DNA of 42,192 nt from Nocardiaceae bacterium (lineage in GTDB: Bacteria; Actinomycetota; Actinomycetes; Mycobacteriales; Mycobacteriaceae), in NCBI GenBank assembly GCA_021372355.1, contig JAJFUQ010000133.1, positions 1-42,192 on the forward strand, read 5' to 3'. Below are positions 26,066 to 33,201 of the stretch, one piece after another (positions within the stretch are counted from its first letter, which is position 1; every line of letters begins with the position of its first letter). The notes under the pieces were generated by a model. That model saw only the letters and a list, made by a program, of their open reading frames with translations. It was not told the DNA's origin and did no database searches. The position numbers and the translations under genes were made by a program.

Positions 26066-27134
26066 TGCGGTTGGCGATCCTTTCGGCAAGCGTTTCGTCG
26101 TGCACTGCAACGGCATCGAGTGCGTCTTTTAGTCCCGCGCGGGTGACCTCGCCGACCAGTCGGTCGAGATGCTCGTCGCTGATGGCGGCCAGTGCGTGCG
26201 CGAGGTGCACGGCGAGCTCAGATTCCACCAGCGGGAGCAGCGGGTTCAGGTGTCCCCACAGATCCAGGCGCGCCGCCGCATCGACGAGCGACTCCACGAC
26301 TTCCGGCCGATGCAGCACGTCGACATGGACGAACGTCTGGAGCGATTCCTCGGTCATGAGCGGGGCCAGCGGCAGCGCCACATCCCACAGTCCCTCGTCG
26401 TACGCGCACTTGACCAGCCCGTTCATCAGATGAGGCTGGCGCGCGACGAGGTTCACGAGATGGCGGCGAAGGCTGTCATCGAGGTTGTCGAGCAGTCCCA
26501 TCGCCTCGAGCCAGTGACCGCGCTCGTCGGCCACCTCGGTGATCGAGATGAGCCGATGCTCCGGCAGCATGTGGATGATCTCCGGAATCCGACTTTGGTG
26601 CTCGATGACGAAACCGGTCTGGAGCAGGGTGTAGTCGCTGAGGTGCGCGAGCGTCTGGAAGATCGCGTCATGCTTGATGTGGGCGACCATCCGGCCCATC
26701 GTGATGTAGTCGCCGGTGCCGTCGAGGACCTTGGCGACCTCGGCGACCATCTCGTTGGGCACCTCACCGAGGATCGCGCTCACCCGGCGTGGGTCCAGGA
26801 AAGGAGTGACGTCGGCGAGGTACTTCACCGGCAGGCGGCTCGCGAGTTCGACGGCCTTTCCGGAGTCGATCAGGCCGGCGATGCGCGCCGCGAGCCGCGG
26901 CGGAATCAGCATCGACGCGATCTTCGCGGTGATCGCGATCGGCACGAGCTTCGTCGCGGCAGCCGATCCCTCGAGTCGCTTGCGATCCGCCTCGAACATC
27001 ATGTCCATCGCGTCTTCGCGGAACTTCCGGATGGCGTCCGGATCGAGATCGGCAAGGTAGCCGAGGTCCTTGGGGTCAAGCGAAAGCAGCGCGCCGAGCT
27101 TGGTGAGCTCTGCGCGCACGGCAAGACTCGTCAC
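26058..27134 (-). CDS. MgtE N-domain-like helical-repeat protein, cytoplasmic
   Basis: This 358-aa alpha-helical protein has no membrane spans. Repeating segments of the type VTPFLDPRRVSAILGEVPNEMVAEVAKVL, and a second about 55 residues later (LPEHRLISITEVADERGHWLEAM), resemble the MgtE intracellular N domain (a right-handed helical superhelix), but there is no CBS or transporter part. Function is unknown; homologues in actinobacteria are hypothetical. The start is GTG 27134, with GGGAG 8 nt upstream; the longer frame to 27209 starts with an Arg-rich stretch lacking support. It sits between the 70-aa gene and fmdB on the minus strand. Confidence 0.72.
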   Translation of the reverse strand: MTSLAVRAELTKLGALLSLDPKDLGYLADLDPDAIRKFREDAMDMMFEADRKRLEGSAAATKLVPIAITAKIASMLIPPRLAARIAGLIDSGKAVELASRLPVKYLADVTPFLDPRRVSAILGEVPNEMVAEVAKVLDGTGDYITMGRMVAHIKHDAIFQTLAHLSDYTLLQTGFVIEHQSRIPEIIHMLPEHRLISITEVADERGHWLEAMGLLDNLDDSLRRHLVNLVARQPHLMNGLVKCAYDEGLWDVALPLAPLMTEESLQTFVHVDVLHRPEVVESLVDAAARLDLWGHLNPLLPLVESELAVHLAHALAAISDEHLDRLVGEVTRAGLKDALDAVAVHDETLAERIANRNA

Positions 27135-27177
27135 AGCGACATCTCCCTCGCGCCGCTCGGGGTGCTCGCGGGCCCGC

Positions 27178-27390
27178 TCACAGCCCAACCACCTTCTTGA
27201 CCGCGCCACGCAGGGGCCACGGAATGTGCTTGAGCGCCTCCGTGATCGACTGGTCGAGCTCCGCAGACTGCATCTCGCGGGCCTTTTTCAGCGCCGACGC
27301 CAGGTGCAGGGCATCGGCGTCAGAGAGCGAATTCAGCTCAGCCGGTGGCTTGGTGCGCAACTCGACCGCGAGCGCGGAATGACCAGACAA
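27178..27390 (-). CDS. Small helical protein (70 aa), function unknown
   Basis: I do not recognise this protein. The start is TTG 27390, with GAAGGAG about 6 nt upstream on the minus strand; the longer frame in this register runs antisense-free but out of frame through the pirin gene and is rejected. Predicted helices are at about 22-45 (SDADALHLASALKKAREMQSA) and 50-60, ending in a basic tail (GAVKKVVGL). It lies 34 bases after pirin and 43 bases before the MgtE-N-like gene, so it is one cistron of the operon. Confidence 0.68.
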   Translation of the reverse strand: MSGHSALAVELRTKPPAELNSLSDADALHLASALKKAREMQSAELDQSITEALKHIPWPLRGAVKKVVGL

Positions 27391-27424
27391 GGTGTGCTCC
27401 TTCGTTGGGCTCGCCCCATTATGG

Positions 27425-28168
27425 CTAACCGCCAAGTCGCTCGTGCATCTCCCAGACGATGACTTCGGCGCCGTGCTCCGACCGTAGAGCCTGCCCACCG
27501 CCACCCGAAACACGGACCGCGTCTCCCTCGGAAAGCAGTCCCACGCCTTCCATCGACACCTCGCCCTCGACGACGAAAACGTGCAGATAGGGCGCGTCCG
27601 GCAGTACGACCTGACGGCCCGGCTGCATGCGCGCGACGAGCATCGCCGCGTTCGTGTTCCGGATTCGAATGGCGGAGTCGTAGGTCGACATTCCGGTCGC
27701 CACGGGAATGAGGTCACCGTTGTTCAACGGCGCGTCGATTTCCAGCTGCTGATAACCGGGGTCGACATCGGTCTCGTCGGGGATGACCCACATCTGGATG
27801 AACCGCACCGGCTCCTCGTGGGTTGCCGTCCCGAGGCGCCACGAGTCATTGCGTTCGGAATGCAGAATGCCGGTGCCCGCGCTCATCCGCTGGGCAAGCC
27901 CCGGGTAGATGACACCCGAATGACCCATCGAATCCTGGTGTACGAGCGATCCACGCACGACCCACGTGACGATCTCCATGTTGCTGTGCGGGTGGGTATC
28001 AAAACCCTGACCTGCGGTGACGACGTCGTCGTTGTTGACGAGAAGGACGCCGTGATGGGTGTTCTGGGGATCGTAGTGGTGGCCGAACGAGAACGAGTGC
28101 CTCGAATCGAGCCAATCGATCTCCGTGTGGAGTCGATCATCCGCTCGGCGGACGTCGAGGATCGTCAC
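27425..28168 (-). CDS. Pirin family protein
   Basis: This is a 247-aa bicupin of the pirin/YhhW family. The N-terminal cupin carries the iron ligands: THPHSN (His59, His61) and ILHSE (His103, Glu105). RHSFSFGHHYDP and the GTGILHSERN block are diagnostic. Members act as quercetinase-like dioxygenases or redox-sensing partners; the substrate is not evident. The C-terminal cupin (LPDAPYLHVFVVEGEV) lacks a full metal set, as usual. GTG 28168 overlaps the stop of the sulfurtransferase gene by 4 bases (GTGA), so the two are translationally coupled. Confidence 0.94.
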   Translation of the reverse strand: MTILDVRRADDRLHTEIDWLDSRHSFSFGHHYDPQNTHHGVLLVNNDDVVTAGQGFDTHPHSNMEIVTWVVRGSLVHQDSMGHSGVIYPGLAQRMSAGTGILHSERNDSWRLGTATHEEPVRFIQMWVIPDETDVDPGYQQLEIDAPLNNGDLIPVATGMSTYDSAIRIRNTNAAMLVARMQPGRQVVLPDAPYLHVFVVEGEVSMEGVGLLSEGDAVRVSGGGGQALRSEHGAEVIVWEMHERLGG

Positions 28169-28974
28169 GAAGCGTCACCGGTTGCCACTGGTCGCCGACG
28201 GTCGTTCGACCACTGCGACCAAGACCCCGGGAACAGCGCCGCGTCGACACCGATGATCGACAGCGCAGCGACCGTGTGCGACGCCGTCACTCCGGAGCCG
28301 CAGTACACGGCGACCGGCTTGGTGAGATCGCCGAACTTCGCGCGCAGTTCCTCGGGCGTGAGGAACCGGCCATCATCGCCGAGGTTGTCCGTTGCCGGCG
28401 CGTTGATCGCACCCGGAATGTGCCCGGCCTTGGGATCGACCGGTTCGGTGTCTCCGCGAAAGCGCGGGTGGGCGCGAGAATCGATCAGCGTGCCAGGCCA
28501 ATTCGCCGCGTCATCGATATCGATGGTCGGGAGGTGCCCTTCGCTCAGCGTGACATTTCCGGGGGCGTGGGGCTGACCCGGGCCTCGTTCGACCGGCAGG
28601 TCCGCGTTGTGCCAGGCGTGCCAACCGCCGTCGAGAAGACGGACGTCCTTGACTCCCGCCCAGGTCAACAGCCACCACGCGCGGGCCGCTGAGGTTCCGC
28701 CGACAGCGTCGTAGACGACGACCAACGAATCGTCGTTGATTCCCCATTTCCGCGCATTTGCCTGCAGGTCGGCAATCCGGGGAAGCGGATGCCGGCCCTT
28801 TGCCTTCGACGGCAGCGCCGCCAACTCCGATTCGAGGTCGACAAAGATCGCGCCAGGGATGTGGCCGTTCTCGTAGTGGTTGCGGCCGTAGGGATCCCCG
28901 AGGGCCCAGCGCACATCAAGGACAACCTGCGCGGGCCGATCGGCGAGTTCAGCAGCGGTGATGAGGGTGGTCAT
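28165..28974 (-). CDS. sseA: Thiosulfate/3-mercaptopyruvate sulfurtransferase (tandem rhodanese)
   Basis: This 269-aa enzyme has two rhodanese domains. The N-terminal one is structural (VVLDVRWALG, HIPGAIFVDLES, LVVVYDAVGGTSAARAWW). The C-terminal one is catalytic, with the active-site loop YCGSGVTAS and Cys225 carrying the persulfide; the CGSGVT loop is usual for the SseA type. It moves sulfane sulfur from thiosulfate or mercaptopyruvate to acceptors such as cyanide or thiols. The ATG at 28974 overlaps the macro-domain stop by 4 bases. Context links sulfur and redox chemistry with ADP-ribose metabolism. Confidence 0.94.
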   Translation of the reverse strand: MTTLITAAELADRPAQVVLDVRWALGDPYGRNHYENGHIPGAIFVDLESELAALPSKAKGRHPLPRIADLQANARKWGINDDSLVVVYDAVGGTSAARAWWLLTWAGVKDVRLLDGGWHAWHNADLPVERGPGQPHAPGNVTLSEGHLPTIDIDDAANWPGTLIDSRAHPRFRGDTEPVDPKAGHIPGAINAPATDNLGDDGRFLTPEELRAKFGDLTKPVAVYCGSGVTASHTVAALSIIGVDAALFPGSWSQWSNDRRRPVATGDAS

Positions 28975-29498
28975 CGGTCTAGCTCCGCTCGTAGCAGCGC
29001 GGCGATCGGTTCACTGAACGCCACAAATAGAACGGTACGCACGTCAGTGGTCGCCGTGCGTACGGAATCGACTGCATGCCACACCGCATTCTCGAGTGGC
29101 CAGCCATAGATCCCCGCCGAGATCAACGGGAATGCAACAGTGGTCGCACCGACCTCGTCTGCAACAGCAAGGCTGCTCGCGTAGGCCGAGCGAAGCTGGG
29201 CCGAGCGATCGTGCGATTGGCTGTACACCGGACCGACCGTGTGGATGATCCAGCGCGCGTCGAGGTTGCCTGCGGTCGTCGCCACCGCGTGTCCGGTGGG
29301 CAGTCCGTCCGGCAGAGTCGTCGTGCGTAGCTTGCGGCATGCGGCGAGAATCGACGGCCCGCCAGCCCGATGGATCGCTCCGTCGACTCCACCGCCGCCG
29401 AGCAGGCTCGAGTTCGCGGCATTGACGATCGCATCAACGGAGACGGTCGTGATGTCTCCCTTGATCACGTGGATGTCGATCGCTTCGCGGCGCGCCAT
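28971..29498 (-). CDS. Macro domain protein (O-acetyl-ADP-ribose deacetylase type)
   Basis: This 175-aa single macro domain is of the MacroD/YmdB type. Ligand-binding blocks are KGDIT (13-17), NAANSSLLGGGGVDGAIHRAGG (26-47, with the catalytic-type Asn and GGGVDGAI loop), and ISAGIYGWP near residue 127. The family removes acetyl from O-acetyl-ADP-ribose or ADP-ribose from acidic residues. ATG 29498 has GGAGG only 1 nt away, too close for a ribosome-binding site; CATGAT 6 nt upstream may be a weak -10 box. It is the first gene of the minus-strand operon and divergent from the SRPBCC gene. Confidence 0.93.
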   Translation of the reverse strand: MARREAIDIHVIKGDITTVSVDAIVNAANSSLLGGGGVDGAIHRAGGPSILAACRKLRTTTLPDGLPTGHAVATTAGNLDARWIIHTVGPVYSQSHDRSAQLRSAYASSLAVADEVGATTVAFPLISAGIYGWPLENAVWHAVDSVRTATTDVRTVLFVAFSEPIAALLRAELDR

Positions 29499-29526
29499 AC
29501 CTCCATCATGCCCACTAGATCGACAC

Positions 29527-29557
29527 TTGCCTATCTATCAGTAAGCGCTTATATAAT
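29527..29557 (+). promoter_or_regulatory. Promoter with dyad operator for the SRPBCC-ArsR pair
   Basis: TTGCCT (29527-29532) and a perfect TATAAT (29552-29557) are 19 nt apart, and the ATG lies 6 nt after TATAAT (leaderless). The spacer contains the perfect 10-bp palindrome TAAGCGCTTA (29542-29551), exactly adjoining the -10. That is a classic place for repression by the ArsR-type protein encoded as second gene. Confidence 0.65.
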
Positions 29558-29563
29558 CAGCAC

Positions 29564-30190
29564 ATGAAGTTCTCGTTGGCCGATCACTTCGGCGCCACCG
29601 ACCGCTCCCTGACGACCGCGACCCGAGAAGGCAAACAGGTGCGCGTCCTCCACGCGAACCGCACGTTCAACGCCCCGATCGACGACGTCTGGGACGCCCT
29701 CACCTCCAAGGAACGCATTCACCGATGGATGCTGACTATCCACGGCGATCTGCACGTCGGTGGCCGGTTCCAGTTCGAGGGAAATGCCGGCGGCGAGGTG
29801 CTCGCGTGCGACGCCCCGAGCCATCTCGCGATCACGTGGGAATTCGGTGACTCGCTCACCTGGGTCGACGTGTTCCTCGAGACCGTCGACGGCGGAACAT
29901 TGTTCCGTCTCGAACACAGCGCACCGATCGAGGACCTGACGTCGCCGCACTACCAGCAGTTCGGTCCCGGCGCCGTGGGCATTGGCTGGGAGATGTCGCT
30001 CATGGGCCTCGGCGAGCATCTCGCGAACCCCGACATCGTGGTCCGCGAGGGCGATGTGGCGTCGATGGACCTGTCCGGGTACATGCGCGACAGCAGCGAC
30101 GCGTGGCGTGACGCCGCGATCGCCGCCGGCGAGGACGCTGATGAGGCAACCGCGGCCGCGGATCGCTGCCTCAAGGCCTACGTCGGCTGA
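29564..30190 (+). CDS. SRPBCC (AHSA1/Bet v 1-like) family protein
   Basis: This is a 208-aa protein of the START/Bet v 1 superfamily, AHSA1 branch. VLHANRTFNAPIDDVWDALTSKERIHRWM is the family opening (about residues 24-52), followed by VGGRFQFEGNAGGEVLACDAPSHLAITWEF and GGTLFRLEHSAP. The C-terminal 50 residues (DSSDAWRDAAIAAG and on) form helices. Such proteins often pair with an ArsR regulator, as here, where the TGA overlaps the ArsR ATG (TGATG). The bound ligand is unknown. The start is fixed by the leaderless promoter. Confidence 0.9.
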   Translation: MKFSLADHFGATDRSLTTATREGKQVRVLHANRTFNAPIDDVWDALTSKERIHRWMLTIHGDLHVGGRFQFEGNAGGEVLACDAPSHLAITWEFGDSLTWVDVFLETVDGGTLFRLEHSAPIEDLTSPHYQQFGPGAVGIGWEMSLMGLGEHLANPDIVVREGDVASMDLSGYMRDSSDAWRDAAIAAGEDADEATAAADRCLKAYVG

Positions 30191-30516
30191 TGCATGCCTT
30201 CGACGTTCTCGGGGATCCGGTTCGGCGCCGGATCCTCGAACTCCTCGCGTCCGGGGAACACGCCTCGGGCGAGGTCGTCGCAGTCATCGCGAACGAATTC
30301 GGAATTTCGCAGCCCGCGGTGTCGATGCAGCTGAAGGTCCTGCGGGACAGCGGGTTCGCCAGCGTGCGACCGGACGGGACGCGCCGGATCTACGCGCTCA
30401 ACGCGGGCCCCCTGGCGCAGGTCGACGCCTGGCTCGGGCAGTTCCGGGTCTTCTGGGAGCAACGCCTGGATGCACTCGACACAGAGTTGCGCCGCGGTCG
30501 TGCGCGGGAACGATGA
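30190..30516 (+). CDS. ArsR family transcriptional regulator
   Basis: This is a 108-aa winged-helix repressor. FDVLGDPVRRRILELLASGEHASGEVVAVIANEFGISQPAVSMQLKVLRDSGFASVRPDGTRRIY is the standard ArsR fold with the recognition helix at about 40-52 and the wing at about 60-68. There is no ELCVCDL-type metal motif, so it is likely not a metal sensor. It is translationally coupled with the SRPBCC gene, and such pairs are usually autorepressed; the dyad at 29542 is the probable operator. Confidence 0.92.
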   Translation: MHAFDVLGDPVRRRILELLASGEHASGEVVAVIANEFGISQPAVSMQLKVLRDSGFASVRPDGTRRIYALNAGPLAQVDAWLGQFRVFWEQRLDALDTELRRGRARER

Positions 30517-30529
30517 GCGCCGCGCGGAC

Positions 30530-30598
30530 TATCGTGGACAGGTGACCGCGACTCAGGTCGTGCCGATAGGAGTCGAGTGGATCAGATTCATTGCGTGA
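30530..30598 (+). promoter_or_regulatory. Possible leaderless upstream ORF overlapping the STAS-AraC start
   Basis: TATCGT (30530-30535) ends 6 nt before GTG 30542, which opens an 18-codon frame (stop TGA 30596-30598) that overlaps the start of the next gene (GTG 30577) in another frame. The spacing matches the leaderless starts of this window. It could tie translation of the regulator to a leader peptide, or the GTG may merely coincide with the transcription start. Confidence 0.3.
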
Positions 30599-31866
30599 GA
30601 TCGACCGTCGGGCGCGTGCTGACCCTTCGCCTGCACGGCGACCTGGACTTCGACGCCGTCGATGACGTCGAACGGGAACTCACGCATGTGTTGGCCACAG
30701 CATCGGACACCTCGCCGCCGCTGCGAACGATCGTCCTCGACCTCCACGACTTGAGGTTCTTGTCGATTGCGGGCGGCCGAGCAATCCAGCGGTTTATCGC
30801 GTTGATTGCCGACCACGGCCTCGAGGCACGCGTCATGTTCCCGACCCGCCACGTCGTCTCGCGGGTGCTCGCACTGTGCGGAGTCGCCGACTCACGTGCG
30901 AGAACGGCTCCCTCTGCAAAGCTCACCTCGTCTGCGCGGAGGCAGATTCTCGACGTCGCCGATACGGAAAGCGCACGCGAACTGCTGAGCAGCGCCTACG
31001 GCCGATTGCGCCTGGAAGCACGCGGAAGCGGTCGCGGCATGAGACTTTCCACGACGTCAGTCGGACCGGTTCGCGTTGATCAGGTCGATCTTCGGATGGC
31101 ATTTCACGCGGAGACCGGGCCGCTGGGCACCTATGCATTCGGACAGCTGAAGTCCGGCCGAATTCGCCGTCGTTCTCAGCGGTCAGATCGTGAGCATCGA
31201 CCAGGCGACGTCTTTCTCACCGCACAGCCCGACGAGCAATTTGTGTCTGACATCGATTGTGCCGCCGTCGATCTGGCCGTCATCAGCAAAGACGTCTTTG
31301 GTCAAGTCACGCAGGCCGACGAGCCACTCGAATTCACCGGCTATGACCCCGTGTCGGCGGCGGCGGCCTCGCGTTGGAAGCGCACCTTCGCGTTTGTCAT
31401 GGGCAGCATTCTCGCGGACCCGCAAGCCACTGGCCCATCCTTCGTCGCAGCTCAAGCTGCTCGATTGCTTGCGGCGACCGCGTTGGAGACCTTTCCGAAC
31501 ACGGCGTTCACCGAGCCGACCACGATCGACCGTCACGACGCCCATCCGCGCACGATCGCTCGGGCCATCGGGTTCATCGAATCCAATGCCGACCGCGACA
31601 TCGCCGTCACCGATATCGCACGAGAAGCGGCGGTGACGACTCGCGCAATGCAACTAGCCTTCCGGCGCCACCTCGACACCACTCCGGCCGACTATCTGCG
31701 TCGAGTCCGACTTCATCGGGCTCATGATGACCTCATTGCGGCCGATCCCCTGGCCACCACCGTGTCCGCCATCGCGGCGCGGTGGGGCTATCTCAATGCG
31801 AGCCATTTTGCACGGCAGTACCAACTCGTCTTCAACGAGACGCCGAGCCAAACGCTCGCTCGCTGA
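30577..31866 (+). CDS. STAS-AraC fusion transcriptional regulator
   Basis: This 429-aa protein has an unusual domain order. Residues 1 to about 105 are a STAS (anti-sigma factor antagonist-like) domain: LTLRLHGDLDFDAVDDVE, TIVLDLHDLRFLSIAGGRAI, then VSRVLALCGV. The SpoIIAA phosphorylation motif (DSSG) is replaced by SIAG (63-66), so canonical Ser phosphorylation is unlikely. Residues from about 140-300 are an AraC-type N-terminal sensor domain (HRPGDVFLTAQPDEQFV). Residues about 325-429 are the two-HTH AraC DNA-binding domain (NADRDIAVTDIAREAAVTTRAMQLAFRRHLDTTPADYLRRVRLHRAHDDL). GTG 30577 has AGGAG 4 nt upstream. A hairpin and a second STAS gene follow. Confidence 0.88.
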   Translation: MDQIHCVRSTVGRVLTLRLHGDLDFDAVDDVERELTHVLATASDTSPPLRTIVLDLHDLRFLSIAGGRAIQRFIALIADHGLEARVMFPTRHVVSRVLALCGVADSRARTAPSAKLTSSARRQILDVADTESARELLSSAYGRLRLEARGSGRGMRLSTTSVGPVRVDQVDLRMAFHAETGPLGTYAFGQLKSGRIRRRSQRSDREHRPGDVFLTAQPDEQFVSDIDCAAVDLAVISKDVFGQVTQADEPLEFTGYDPVSAAAASRWKRTFAFVMGSILADPQATGPSFVAAQAARLLAATALETFPNTAFTEPTTIDRHDAHPRTIARAIGFIESNADRDIAVTDIAREAAVTTRAMQLAFRRHLDTTPADYLRRVRLHRAHDDLIAADPLATTVSAIAARWGYLNASHFARQYQLVFNETPSQTLAR

Positions 31867-31881
31867 CCGAACGCACACTTC

Positions 31882-31916
31882 GCAATCGGGGCCGGACACT
31901 TCGCGGCCCCGATTGC
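31882..31916 (+). terminator. Hairpin terminator after the STAS-AraC gene
   Basis: GCAATCGGGGCCG at 31882-31894 pairs perfectly with 31904-31916 (13 bp, 9-nt loop). No T-run follows, as is common for actinobacterial I-shaped terminators. It separates the STAS-AraC gene from the stand-alone STAS gene. Confidence 0.7.
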
Positions 31917-31969
31917 CACGTCCGCGTGCTTTGTCCAGTCTGTACCTGACGAATGGAACAGAGGTCGCG

Positions 31970-32353
31970 ATGATCGGTCTAGGAGAGCGCTCCGCTGAAA
32001 CGGCGGGTCGTGGCTTCGTCGTCTCGGAAATCACCGACGATTCGACACTTGTGCTCCGTATGCGCGGCGAGATCGACGCCAGCAACAGGACAGTGATGTG
32101 GGACTGTCTGGTCCCGTTTGCGGCTGTGGTCGCCGAGACTCAGCTCGTCGTGATCGATCTGACCAAGGTCACGTTCATCTCGGCCGCGGCACTCCGGGTC
32201 ATCGACGACTTCATCGCGCTCGCCGAGACCCGAGGTGCACGCGTGCGGGCGGTAGCCGCACCCAACACCATCGTGGCGCGCGTGCTGCAGATCGTTCCGA
32301 TCGCACGGCCGTGTCCCATCTTCTCGACGGTGTCAGAAGCCCTGGCCAGCTAG
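31970..32353 (+). CDS. STAS domain protein
   Basis: This 127-aa single STAS domain is clearly related to the N-terminus of the preceding fusion regulator. Both share the arrangement VxDL....F(I/L)S, then FIALA, and a V(A/S)RVL helix before the last strand. The phosphorylation motif of SpoIIAA is replaced by SAAA (71-74), so it cannot be phosphorylated at the usual Ser. ATG 31970 has AGAGG 5 nt upstream. It may bind an anti-sigma factor, act as a decoy for the fusion protein's partner, or bind a ligand. It converges on, and overlaps by 21 bases, the DUF559-like gene. Confidence 0.85.
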   Translation: MIGLGERSAETAGRGFVVSEITDDSTLVLRMRGEIDASNRTVMWDCLVPFAAVVAETQLVVIDLTKVTFISAAALRVIDDFIALAETRGARVRAVAAPNTIVARVLQIVPIARPCPIFSTVSEALAS

Positions 32354-33169
32354 CGCACGACGAATATCGGCGACCACCCGGTGCGGACTTTGAAGGTCCA
32401 GCCAGGACAACCGGATGACCGTCCACCCAGCGTCGAACAGTGCGTTCGTCTGCTCGATACCGCTGGTCGACGCCCAGCCGTCCGCAATGATCGCGATGCG
32501 TCGATCGACGAACGCCACATCGAGCCGATCACCGAACGCGCGAACGTGGGCGGTCCAGCCGTCGATACCCGCCTGACGGAGGATTGTGACGAGGCGTTGC
32601 CCGGCGGCTGCGCGCGAGCGTTCCGCCGCCTCGCCGAGCATTCGGCCTGCCAATGGGGCGCCGGACCGGCTCGAGTTCCGGCGATGGCAGTCGACGAGCG
32701 ACCGCATCGACACGCGCTTGGACCGCAGGGCGTGATCGAGTAGATGCGGGTCGGCGGAATCGAGCACCGTCAGCGGCACGCTCGTGACGTGCAAGCTATT
32801 TATCGAGACGACATCGTCGGAGCGCAGGTCGCGACGTCGGACGCGTCTTCGCGGCCGAAATCCCAAGGCGCAACGCACCGGGATGTTGACCCACGCCTGC
32901 TCGGGTTCCGTGGTCAGGCCGTGCCACCACGCCGCACTGGGGCCGAAAGCGACCGCGTCGTCGCCCGCGCTGTAGACGGCGACGCGAAGCTCGGCGTGCG
33001 GCGTCATTCGACGGTCGGAACGTCGATAAATGCACGGCGCTTCCCGCGCCCACTCCTGTGAGGTCACCCGACGGCTGATCGCCGACCGGCTCAGGCCCGC
33101 GGCGAACGCTTGGCTGCGGGTGATGATCCCATCCTGCGCAGCGAAGATCCCATTCACGTTCACACCCAT
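32333..33169 (-). CDS. AbiEi-like/DUF559-related protein
   Basis: This is a 278-aa protein. The N-terminal 50 residues (AAQDGIITRSQAFAAGLS, then ISRRVTSQEWAREAPCIYRR) form the AbiEi-type winged helix found in antitoxins and in many actinobacterial DUF559 proteins. The C-terminal part (RLDVAFVDRRIAIIADGW, then NALFDAGWTVIRLSW) has the DUF559/Vsr-like nuclease fold, but the usual Glu of the VEVDG strand reads IIADG, so the active site looks incomplete. No toxin partner is adjacent, so I do not call a toxin-antitoxin system. It lies 32 bases downstream of the sigma factor gene on the same strand. Confidence 0.75.
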   Translation of the reverse strand: MGVNVNGIFAAQDGIITRSQAFAAGLSRSAISRRVTSQEWAREAPCIYRRSDRRMTPHAELRVAVYSAGDDAVAFGPSAAWWHGLTTEPEQAWVNIPVRCALGFRPRRRVRRRDLRSDDVVSINSLHVTSVPLTVLDSADPHLLDHALRSKRVSMRSLVDCHRRNSSRSGAPLAGRMLGEAAERSRAAAGQRLVTILRQAGIDGWTAHVRAFGDRLDVAFVDRRIAIIADGWASTSGIEQTNALFDAGWTVIRLSWLDLQSPHRVVADIRRALAGQGF

Positions 33170-33201
33170 GCGGACGCACGCGGTGCCCCGCTGGTTCCGT
33201 C

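Noticed and set aside
32333..33169. Toxin-antitoxin system based on the AbiEi-like domain
   Set aside because: No AbiEii-type nucleotidyltransferase or other toxin gene is adjacent; such winged helices are common at the front of DUF559 proteins.
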